Shown: positions 46,316 through 56,197 of the stretch, piece by piece
Layout of the letters: each line of letters begins with the position of its first letter
Position numbering within the stretch: the stretch's first letter is position 1
Assembly (NCBI GenBank): GCA_036927565.1
Contig: JAYESD010000007.1
Location: 1,075,644 to 1,139,643, forward strand
Length of the DNA stretch: 64,000 nt
Source: Tuctoria greenei
Lineage: Eukaryota; Streptophyta; Magnoliopsida; Poales; Poaceae
Reading direction: 5' to 3'
The notes under the pieces: generated by a model
Seen by the model: the letters and a program-made list of their open reading frames with translations, nothing else
Database searches by the model: none
Told to the model about the DNA's origin: nothing
Translations under genes and position numbers: made by a program

Positions 46316-47570
46316 TTCAGACCTTCTTCTTGAGCTTCCTGGACCCTCCCAGAGGGGTCCATAACTTCTTCTTCAGCCGTGAGAACTCCCTCGGTTGAGA
46401 GAGGTTGATCCTCAGAGAGCTTTCCTTGAGGATCCGCGCCTGGGGGCTGGGACCCAAACTCGCCTTCAGGTAGCTCTGGACCCTCCCTGAGGGGTCTGGG
46501 CTACTGAACTATAGTTGGCTCTGGTCTTTCCGCGACGAGGACCATGCTGACAACCTTCGTAGTTGCCGAAATGTAAAGCAAAAGAGACTCACCAGGATTC
46601 GGAGCTACCAGGATTGATAGTGTGGTGAGGAGCTGCTTTAGATCTTGGAACACCTTTTCTGCTTCTTCAAACAAATGGAATGGTCTGGACTTCCTCAATA
46701 ACTTGAAGAAAGGAAGCACCCATTCTGCTAGTCTCGAGATGAACCGATTGTGCGCAGCTAGACATCCGGTTAGCTTCTGGACATTCTTGATGCGGGATGG
46801 GGGCCGCATGTCTTCAATAGCCTTGATTTTCGTTGGATTTGCCTTAATTCCTCGGTGGGTCACCAAGATCCGAGGAGCTTCCCGGAGCTAACCCCGAAGA
46901 CACATTTGTCTTGGTTTAGCTTGGTGCACGTCACGCGCAGCTTGTCGAAGACGGCTTGCAGGTTGTCAAGGAGTGATTCTTTGTTCTTTACTTTCATGAC
47001 GAAGTCATCGATGTATACCTCCACCAAGTCCCTAATGAGCTCTCCAAATTTTTTGTGCATGGCTCGCACAAAAGTTGAAGCAGCATTTTTGAGACCGAAT
47101 GGCATAGCAGTGTAACAATACAACCCATCTACTGTTATGAAGGCAGCATGCTCTTCATCTTCCCTAGACATTTGGATCTGATGACATCCAGAGTATGCAT
47201 CTAAGAAACACAATATTTTGCACCTGGAGGTGAAATCCAATATCTGGTCTATCCTAGGTAGTGGAAATGGGTCTTTTGGACATGCCTTATTCAAGGTGGT
47301 GTAGTTGATACACATACGAAGTTTCCAGCCGACCTTGGGTACAATGACTGGATTTGCCAACCATCGTGGATGATGAACCTCCCGGATGAAACCAGCTTCA
47401 AGCAGCTTCTTGATTTCTTGTCTGATGAAGTTCTCTCGCTCGACTGATTGCTTCCGGGGCTTCTGATGTATTGGTCGTGCGTCGGGGTATATCTTTAGAC
47501 TGTGCTCAATAACCTCCCTAGGGATCCCAGACATCTGTGAGGGTTGCCATGCAAACACGTCAACATTCAC

Positions 47571-48436
47571 CCGGAGGAAAGTGTTGAGCGCGAGTTCCTA
47601 TTTATTGTCCAGACCTCCCGATATACGGGCGGTCTGGGCTGCATCAGAACCGATTTGGACGACTTTGACAGGGATGTCAGTGTCGTCGCTTGGTTGTACA
47701 CGTGGTGCAGAGGTTGAGCCTCAGTGATGAGAGCTCGGAGTTTGAGCATCTTGCTCCTTGCTGGATGCTTCCTCTTGTGCTGTTGCTAGCACGTGGAGTT
47801 CTTCCAGCGCAGTGACTCCCGCATTGCGATCCCCGTGGATCCGGAGAATGCCTGAAGGTGTCGGCATCTTCAACACCAGGTAGCCATAGTGAGCTGCGGC
47901 CATAAACCTATATAGGGTTGGCCTGCCTAGGATGGTGTTGAAGGGTAGACTGATATGCGCCACGTCGAAGACCATCTTCTTGGTCCTGTAGTTCTCTCGA
48001 GTCCCAATGGTCGTGTAGTGTAATTGATCTGAGAGGAGAAATAGCTCTCGGACCTACCCCAAAGAAGGGACGTGAGGGGCAAAGGTCCGAGAGTTTGACC
48101 TCGATCTTCATGAATGCTTCGTAGCTGAGGAGGTTGAGTGTCGCTCCTCCATCTACCAAGACGTGATAGAGATGGACATTGTCAATGGTAGGAGAAACCA
48201 TCAACGACAGTTGGCCACCTCCGATCATGTTTCTTAGCCAATCTGAAGCATCAAAAGTGATAGGAGTGTCCATCCACTTACGATGGGGTGCTGCCCTGGC
48301 GGTGGGAGTTATGGTGGCCATCTCCCGACGCACGGTCTTGTGAATGCGACGGGAGGTGATATCCCAGGACCCTCCATATATGGTATAGAGAGTCTTCGGA
48401 CACTCGTTCTTGGAGATGTTAGAATCTTCATTGACG
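47571..48436 (-). pseudogene. Tat-2 aspartic protease and gag C-terminus, broken
   Basis: Minus strand. YTIYGGSWDITSRR near 48385, HRKWMDTPITFDASD near 48280 and VLVDGGATLNL near 48165 correspond to the Tat-1 gag-protease junction. IDLP-type ILGRPTLYRFMAAAHYGYL near 47920 completes the protease. A frame change lies near 47990. The upstream gag is displaced to 51299 by the solo-LTR-like element B. Confidence 0.85.
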
Positions 48437-48441
48437 GTGTT

Positions 48442-51293
48442 TGTGACACCCGGTTCTGAAAATGAACCAAGTGAACGCATATGTGTGCCCAGGACGTTCA
48501 ACACACATACACGAAAGCATTCACAAAAGGATATGCAGAAAATTATCACAGAACAAGATTAATTAACCACTTTTATTACACAATTCATAATATCCTCGAA
48601 TACAAGCTCTAATGAATATTAATGACAAGTTTGAACTAATGCAACGGAAATAAACTAAACTGAGCAAACTAAGCAAAGGGATAGCGCAACTCCAATCAAC
48701 ACCACAGGCAAAGATGACAGCGGACACGACCTACAACTCTGCATTATCATCGCTATACTCCCAATCCTAACCTGCAACTGTTTGTGGGGGAATTGCAAGG
48801 GTGAATACATGTCGTACTCAACAAGTTTGGAAAGTATGTCATGTAGCTGATTCAAATGATGAATATAATAATGACTAAGTGCTGAAAAGTACATTAAAAT
48901 ATTTGAAAAACAATATATTATATGTATGTGAAGTAAACCCATCATAAACCATAATTATTAACATAGTATCAGTCCATATTCCATATCCATCACCATTATG
49001 CCAGATTTCTCATTACCATTAACCGTATCCATTGCCATAAACCATAATACCATCCATAACCAGGACCAAACCATCCCAAATCCCAAGTTTTCCCCTAATC
49101 ATGCGAGGGTCCAGGTTGCTCATAACCGGGAGCACGGCTATCATGATAGTTTTAAGAAACTCTACAGAGGTTGTACCGTTTTACCCACGTGCTTGCGATT
49201 TCATCACCTTTCGATGACTATAGAATCTCAATTATGTCGTCTCACACTTCCTTGGGTGTGTGGCCAAGAGATCACGCCTTTACAAAGGGATTACTAGCAT
49301 TACGGGCCCACTGAGGTGTCACCAGTGGCGATGTCTCCAATTGAGCACATCTTCAACCAAGGGGCCCCATCTTGTGCTATTCGGATCCCAGGGAGTCCCG
49401 CCAACCATATCCAAACCCAATCCGACTCCCCTTCCCTGATGCACCAAATGATCCACTCAATACTAGCAATATCCTAATTAATCAGCTACGCTGCACCCAT
49501 ACTTGGCCTCATGGTGGCACCGTAAGTCCTGGATGGTCGCTCCACGAATCGGTCCTTAGATCTAAAGCAAGTCAAACCACCATAACATCCAACCTATCCG
49601 CATGCCATGCTTGCTTAGATCACCCATTACCATGTCATATTAACCAGTTCATATTAACCACAATCCCATTAGTGCATAAATAAATGATATAGTTGTTTTC
49701 TTATCCCAATTAATTAAGCGAAGCAAAAAGATAAAAGCCCTTCCCGACTCTCTACCATGAATTCCAGGTGACAAGGGTGGTTAAACAAAGCTAGTAAACT
49801 TCCTATCGTAGGATTCCCATCAAATTGACACAAGCATGCAGTTTTGCAAACAAAACATTTATTGTCAAAATAGGATAAATATATTCAAGGACACTTACCT
49901 TGCTCTTGGGGCTTGATTGAGATTAAAGACTTCAAATTCTTGGTGTTGGAGATCCTCTGCGGCACTCTCTAGCGCAAATCTGTCTAATCCGCACAATAAA
50001 CATACAAGACAAGAATTACAATAAAAAGTGCGCATATATTACTCAATATGTCATGACATGCATGATTAATGCAATTGCAAAGCAAAACTAGTTAATGAGT
50101 TGTTAATGATATTTACTAACTAGTTCTAATAGTTTTTAATAAGTTTATACATATTTGGAATTGATTCGAAACAATTTAGAATTAATTCAGCAAGAAACAG
50201 ATTGCAAAATTGGACTAGTCCGCTGCAGGGCTGGACTAGTCCGCCCTTCGCAGGAACAGCAGATTAGGGTTTTCTAGATCGACGTAAATTTGGAGAAACG
50301 AGGTTGAATTCATGTGAGAAAAAGGAAGTAGAAGGTGTACCAGGTGTTTAGAACTCCAATGGATCAAGGGTTTTGGACACAATACTTGGATCTTAAGGAT
50401 CTAGGGTTGATGAAGAACTTGGAGGTGGATTGTTGATGAAGAATGAAAACTTGATGGAGATCTTGATCCTCTTTCATTTCCTCCTCTTCTTCTTCTTGCT
50501 TGGGATCACCTTCCCCCTCCTTGGTGGTGGCTCTCCACGAACAAGGGTTTGGGTGGACTTCAATTGAGGCAAAAGGATGTTAAGTCAAGGGGTGGGGTTG
50601 TTTATATAAGGGTGGAGGCTAGGGTTTCAATGAATTCAAGTTTGAGATGGGTAGAGACCTATTTGGGGTCCCACGTGGGCTCCAAAAGAGTTAGACACGA
50701 CGTCCTTAGGCCCACTTAAGGTATAACCCAAAAACACATAGTGAAACAAAAGAGCAACTCAGAATCGTAATTTACCGGACAAGTCCAAAAAGGGGCGGAC
50801 TAGTTCAAAGTTAGACAGAGAGATATCGGACAAGTCCGTACTGGACATCGGACAAGTCCAAAATTGGTTAGAGGGAAATCAGACAAGTCTGGCCAAAACC
50901 GGACAAGTCCAATTTTAGTCAAAGGGAAAACGGACAAGTCCGCTGGAATACCGGACAAGTCTGAACAAGTCCAGGGACTTAGCAAATTTCAAGGATCCCT
51001 AGAATACCGAACTGGTCCGCAAAGGACCGAACAAGTCCAAAAGTGTCCAAAGAGAAAAACAGACTAGTCCGTAGCAAAACGGACAAGTCTCACGGAGGTC
51101 AGAGAGAAATCGGACTGGTCCGCACCAAAAACGGACTAGTCCGCACCAAAACGGACTAGTCCGCACTTTTCAGAATTCTTAAGTACGGTTTTACTCTAAA
51201 TTCATTTTAAACTTGTTTATTTTTACAAAGATTAATGTTAGACATGTATTAGAATATATGCAATGCATGATGGATGAAAATGAGGGTGTTACA
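48442..51293 (-). mobile_element. Solo-LTR-like element B (2852 bp) in Tat-2 gag-protease
   Basis: On the plus strand it begins TGTGACACCC and ends GGGTGTTACA, flanked by a perfect 5-bp duplication GTGTT (48437-48441 and 51294-51298). The half near 48442-49900 is the reverse complement counterpart of 41950-43430 in copy A, including the CTGAGTACGACATG segment. The other half differs from A and carries a palindrome array. No retroelement genes are present. Confidence 0.78.
50215..51165. repeat. Clustered 12-bp palindromes CGGAC(A/T)AGTCCG in solo-LTR B
   Basis: About 16 copies of CGGACAAGTCC(G), CGGACTAGTCCG or one-base variants lie at 50775-51163, irregularly 15-35 bp apart, with two more at 50215-50250. 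Several are perfect 12-bp palindromes (51131, 51151). Spacers often contain AGAGAGAAAT or CAAAGGGAAA. Copy A lacks them. Confidence 0.8.
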
Positions 51294-51298
51294 GTGTT

Positions 51299-52575
51299 GT
51301 ACACAACCTTCAAGACGACCTTCTGCTTTTCTTCCCACTCACGGAAAGGAGCTTCTTATCGGTGCTTGTTGAAGCTCTAAACAAGGTTCTTGACCTTGTG
51401 ACAATCTTCAAGATTGTGAGTGCCCGTTTTGTGGATCGGACACCACATCTTTTGACTGCCGCCGTCTTCAGACGATGGTCGAGGATGTTTTTCGGGGCAT
51501 GGCCCCCGGCCACCCGGAGCTGCAGCTGTAGCAGCAATAGGTGTGACAGCCAACGACTTCTTCTTGCCGTTGGACTTTTTCTTTTTTTTTTCCACTACCA
51601 GAAGCAGTGGCTTCAGCCTTGGAGGAGTTTTTACCAGCCTCCGAAACTGGTTTGGAGTGCATCTCTCTGCCCTCTGCAGCCCTAGCACATTTGTCGGCTA
51701 GACGCTGCTGACTTCTTTTGTCGCCAGCTTCTCTAACATCTTCTTGTCTCTGACACTCTGTCGAAATGCAACAACAACATATGCATTGGAGATAGAAGGA
51801 ATTATGTTCTGTATATGGGAAAACCGTTGGATGAACGATCGCAATGACTCCCCCGATTTCTGTTGCACGACGAACAAATTAAATTTGGTGCCAGGTTGGG
51901 TGTAGGAGCTCCCAAAGTTGGCGGTGAATTGGCGGCATAACTCCATCCAACTGTTGATAGAGTCAGGCGGAAGACTCATGAACCAGGACCTGGCTGTCCC
52001 AGTCAGAGCCACAAGGAAGTAGTTGACCATCACGGTCTCATTGCCTCCAGTCACGAGGATGGCGGTGGAGTAGATTTGGAGGAACTCAACAGGGTTGACA
52101 GTCTCGTCATATTTCTTCGGCAAATGAGGCCGGAACTTCTGTGACCATCGGACCATGCGCAGATGCATGGCCAGAGCCGAACAACCGCCCCCTACTCCCA
52201 AGGGATAAGGGTTCTCACGTGTAGCCTGCCCCTCGCAAGCACGCTCCATGAGGACGTGACTGTCCTGCTGCTTGTATCGGTGGTCAAGCTCCGACCGCAG
52301 ATCATGGGTCGAGAGTCTTGACGTTGTGTGAGTACGGCATGCCCCAGAGGGTAGTGACGTCACTTGCTGGGAGGGCGCGCGCCTCCGGTGTTGTGACGCC
52401 TGAGGACCAAGTCTACCAGATAAGGTCATGTTTCTTGAAGGTGCCTGCCCAGCAGGGGGAGGACCTTGGTTGCTGATGGCATCGGCTGCTGCTGCAACCA
52501 AATGTTCCACATCAGTGCGCTATTGCTCCATTGCGCCTTGAGGAGCTCCGGGTGCTGGAGGACGCTGAAGAAGAG
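51299..52575 (-). pseudogene. Tat-2 gag, 5'-truncated and frame-broken
   Basis: Minus strand. The preserved part begins near 52560, followed by MEHLVAAAADAISN at 52510. The gag core (MHLRMVRWSQKFRPHLPKKY, ARSWFMSLPP, FTANFGSSYTQPG) is open to 51698. A frame change leads to a Lys-rich segment and the knuckle-like CPIHKTGTHNLEDC near 51440. The gag N-terminus, leader, primer-binding site and most of the 5' LTR are missing through a deletion ending near 52576. Confidence 0.87.
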
Positions 52576-52777
52576 TAAGTGTCGCGTGGCAGTGCCCTTG
52601 CGTTACACGTGGCCCGCCCTTGCGTTACACGTGGCAGTGTCGGAGCTACCCGAACGAGGGAGGCGGATCCAATGCTGCGGGACACATGTAGCCTTTGGAG
52701 GTCTTCAACTCGGACAGGTGGAACTCCGTGAATTTACTTGTGGTATCATTTGATACTCGGTACGCAGGGTATCGACA
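52576..52777 (-). repeat. Tat-2 5' LTR remnant (about 200 bp)
   Basis: Only the outer end of the LTR is left, matching 21755-21913 of the 3' LTR, with CCTTGCGTTACACGTGGC duplicated in tandem at 52585-52637. It ends ATCGACA at 52777. Confidence 0.85.
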
Positions 52778-53010
52778 GCGTCTCTGCGGCGTGAATGTCA
52801 GGGACACGGGACTACGGGAGTGGCGGCGGCCAGGGATAGAAAAATAGGGTTTCTATTATTTGGGCAAGAAGTGAAACAGGCCCACGATGCCGCAAAAAAG
52901 CGGCGCCCAACGCCTATTCCCGTCACTCAGGGGAAAGCGACGCGGCGGGAGCACGCCCAACGCCTAGGCAGCGATTAAGCAGACGCCCAGATTGCTTTTT
53001 TAATCACTGG
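52778..53010 (-). mobile_element. hAT transposon, right (5') fragment
   Basis: Continues the hAT upstream region of 20930-21073 across the Tat-2 insertion. It contains GCGCCCAACGCCTA and ACGCCCAACGCCTAGGC repeats typical of a transposon subterminal region. The outer border is uncertain. Confidence 0.45.
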
Positions 53011-53031
53011 TCCGAACACACATCAAAGCTA

Positions 53032-53302
53032 CTCCCTCTGTCCAAGATCGTTGGACGCTTTAGCTTTTCTAAGACAGACTGAGAGAGATGAGTATTGACG
53101 CATGTACCCTCAACTTTTTCTCGAGAGCAGCGGTGTTGAGGACGGAGGCGAGGCTTGATTTGCTTAGAGGCGGAGGCTTCGTCTCCTAGCAGGCCGAGCG
53201 TCTAATTCTGATGAGACCGGACAACTGAGATAGCTCAAAACCACTGTCGCTTTAGGACAAGCCCAACACGCCAAAACTACAGTCGTTCTGGGACGGAGGG
53301 AG
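53032..53302. mobile_element. Stowaway-type MITE (271 bp)
   Basis: CTCCCTCTGTCC at the left and GGACGGAGGGAG at the right form inverted ends with TA duplications at 53030-53031 and 53303-53304. Tc1/mariner-type MITE. Non-coding. Confidence 0.82.
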
Positions 53303-53402
53303 TACATATATAAAGGAGGAACAATAAGAACGAGCAAAGACTATTTAGATAAACAAGGATGGCGCCAGCACCTTAACGCCATTAGAAGCTCTAATGCATC
53401 TA

Positions 53403-53489
53403 CTCCCTTTGTTTATTTTAATGATGTTTGAGGTTAATTGACTTGCATTTAGTTCAAGCAACTGCAAATATTTAGAAACAGAGAGGGAG
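53403..53489. mobile_element. Stowaway-type MITE (87 bp)
   Basis: CTCCCTTTGTTT and AAACAGAGAGGGAG are inverted ends, with TA at 53401-53402 and 53490-53491. Confidence 0.75.
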
Positions 53490-53491
53490 TA

Positions 53492-54980
53492 TGAAAAACA
53501 AGAAGAGGGAAGAGCCAACAAAAATGATGATCCAGAGCTACAGCACCCCATTTATGTAGGAAGACCTGATGCATTGCACGGACTTGTGCTTCCACACCGT
53601 GGGCATATTTCATCGCTGCCCCTGCCAACCTCAACTCCGGCCGGTCAGGACAAAAACCGGACCAGCTGCAACTTGGCGCGCGCCAAGTCCATTCATCATC
53701 CGAGCCTAGTCCTAGGCCCAATAAAGCACCTCGCCTCGTGAGTGTTTAGCCGACGCTACGCTAGCTTCCTCGAGCTGGGCTGGGCTGGGCCTTGTCGGCC
53801 GAGGTGAGCAGCTGGCTCGAATGAGCAGAGCCAAGTTGGCGAACCTGAACAAACTCCGTGGCCGAGCTGCTCACCGACCGCCAGCCCGGACACGGTCACA
53901 CGGAGTGGGGGGGGCAACGGTGCGTGGAAGATGATGAGTACGTACATGCGACTTGTGGAAGAAGGTTGCTTGTGCTGCCTGCTCTGCGATGAGAGGTGGT
54001 GGCTTTCGAGGATGGATGGATCGATCCATGGCATCACCATCACGTGAGTCGTGAGCAGAGAAGAGAAGAAGGAAGAAACAAGCAGAAGCAGGGGATGGGT
54101 GGCTAGGCTTTCGTGGCGCACGACGGAATACGTTGAGAGGAAAAGAGTTGCCGTAACAACAACAACAGCAGCAGCACACTTTTAATCATTGTGCTTCCTT
54201 CAGATACGTCCCCGTTATTAAGGCGTCAGGAATTCTTCTTTGGCTGCTTCATCCGTGCGTGGCCGCGACGGAAGTGGAGAGTTCGACGACTCTTCTGTTC
54301 TGTTCTGTTCCGTTCCGTTCTGCGCTTAACGACGTGCTGAAAAAACGGAGCCACTTCTTGCCCACTTGGCACGTAACGACAAGTTATTCCTGTCGTCAGT
54401 GATGCTAATTTTCTGATCAACGGACCTACCTCACCTAAAGCTATTACTGACAAATGGTTGTACTCGTATGCGTTTTCAGCAAGGACCGTGTTAAGCAACA
54501 GAAGACTGGAGTAGAGTAGGTACTAGCTACGACTACGAGTAGTATTCTTACCGCGGCTGCTCAAGACTTTCAGACCATGCTCTTTCTAGTAGGAGTGAGT
54601 GATCTTTCGCGTTGTCCTGTCACTGGTTTAATTACAGAGTCTTCTTTTCTGACAGCACCAGACGCAGAAACGTGATAAATTTTTGTTTACATCCCAATTT
54701 ACAAATTTGCAGTTTCTTCAAATTTGGATCACCTGCTAAAAAAACGAAAACCTGGGCCCACGCTGGCTGGGGACCGACCATCCAACACGGCGGAGGTATA
54801 TGCAGCAGGGGAGGGGAACTACTGCGACGGCAAGCGGCTTTCTTCTTCTTCTTCTTTCTCCACCGCGTCGTCCTCTCTCTCTCTCCATCAATAAAAAACT
54901 TCCCCAACCCAACCCAACCCAATCCAATCCAATCCTGCTTCCCAAACCCTAACAATCCCCCTCCCCCGTCTTTCCTTCGC
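53492..54980 (+). promoter_or_regulatory. Upstream region of the NAC gene
   Basis: No coding sequence is recognised. It contains a short TGTTC/CGTTC pentamer run (about 54290-54322). The leader of the NAC gene probably lies in the last 200 bp, with TTC repeats (54841-54858), a CT run (54872-54884) and CCAAC/CCAAT repeats (54905-54938), a pyrimidine-rich pattern common at plant transcription starts. The exact start and a TATA box were not fixed. Confidence 0.45.
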
Positions 54981-55054
54981 CGCTAAGTATATCCTCCTCC
55001 GCCGCCGCTGCGGCGGATCCGGTCCAGGTTGGTGGCGGATCTCGACGAGCGAAG

Positions 55055-56111
55055 ATGACGGTGGCGGAGCTCAAGGCGCTGCCGCTGGGGTTCCGGTTCC
55101 ACCCCACGGACGAGGAGCTCGTGCGGCACTACCTCAAGGGCAAGATCACCGGCCAGATCAACGCCGAGGTCGAGGTCATCCCCGAGATCGACGTCTGCAA
55201 GTGCGAGCCCTGGGATCTCCCAGGTACCGCACCACACTTCTCATTCTTCGTTGTTAGTTGGTTTTTGGTGCGATTCCCCCCTCCCCTCCCTCCCTCCCTT
55301 TGGGCTCGTGGCTATGACCTCCGAGCGACCTAGGATTTTAGGTTTCTCCCGCGGTTCTCGATCAGGCCTGGGCTACGAATTTTGCGATTCTTTCGGCTGA
55401 CGCTGTCGTATTTCCCCGTCCCCTGGTTCGAGACCTGCTACTTTGGGAACCTGATGCCAGTTCCGCGATTCTTCTCGGTCGCCAGGTACTACCTGAACCT
55501 TCTCCCTCCTTGTCGCAGGAATCTGATGCTGTTTCCTGTACTACTGAACTCAGCCTTCGCGTCTTTTCGTTGGAGCAGTTTTACCTGCCGGTTCCCGTGT
55601 TTTGCGTCCCCCCAGTGTTGGTATTACTGCCACTGGTGCTTATTGGTGCTCGTGGGATGCGATTCCCTTTTCTTCAGTGCGAGATGCGATTTGGTTCCAT
55701 GCGGATGAAATCCTACAAACGGTTACAACTACCTGAACCTTCTCCCTCCTTGTTCTGCAGATAAATCTCTGATCCAATCCGATGATCCGGAGTGGTTCTT
55801 CTTCGCGCCCAAGGATCGCAAGTACCCCAACGGGAGCAGGTCCAACAGGGCCACAGAGGCTGGGTACTGGAAGGCCACCGGCAAGGACAGGGTGATCAAG
55901 TCCAAGGGTGACAAGCGCAAGCAGCATGTCATCGGCATGAAGAAGACCCTCGTGTTTCACAAGGGACGCGCCCCTAAGGGCGAGCGGACAGGGTGGATCA
56001 TGCATGAATACCGCACCACCGAACCGGAGTTCGAGTGTGGTCAGCAGGTATGAAGCTATTTGATTTCCTCTTGTTATCTATGCAGTTTGTCGTCATTCTG
56101 CTGTGGAAGCA

Positions 56112-56197
<86 letters not shown>

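Larger units (their letters stand above)
45391..47570 (-). pseudogene. Tat-2 reverse transcriptase and two RNase H domains, broken
   Basis: The RT starts VDVFAWQPSQMSGIP near 47562, is open for 236 codons and contains YIDD (47004-47015) instead of the usual YVDD. The connection region (RGIKANPTKIKAIEDMRPP) is at about 46855. The RNase H parts follow at 46229-45993 (ISEVLHDIKTRYIEV) and 45870-45680 (STLYFDCSVQK, NNMVEYEAL). A G18 tract at 46298-46315 and a C22 tract at 45906-45927 lie in the two linkers where Tat-1 and Tat-3 have short G/C runs. Confidence 0.87.
21074..52777 (-). mobile_element. Tat-2: Ty3/gypsy Tat-lineage retrotransposon split by later insertions
   Basis: The element lies in reverse orientation: 3' LTR at 21074-21913, antisense gene 22451-25696, spacer with a tandem array, integrase to gag from 44029 to about 52575, and a 5' LTR remnant at 52576-52777. 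Tat-3 occupies 27135-43881 and a solo-LTR-like element 48442-51293. Without these it would be about 12 kb. The ends are TGTCGAAG and ATCGACA. Flanks are ATGTC (21069-21073) and GCGTC (52778-52782), which agree at three of five bases and differ by two transitions, so the target duplication is only tentative. The flanks on both sides read into the hAT. Confidence 0.88.

Noticed and set aside
50775..51165. CRISPR-like series of short repeats
   Set aside because: The spacing is irregular, repeats are only 12 bp and imperfect, and the setting is a plant LTR; no cas genes. Kept as a palindrome array instead.
53756..54179. Minus-strand open frames upstream of the NAC gene
   Set aside because: Low-complexity composition, overlapping in two frames, no recognisable family and no splice or start context.
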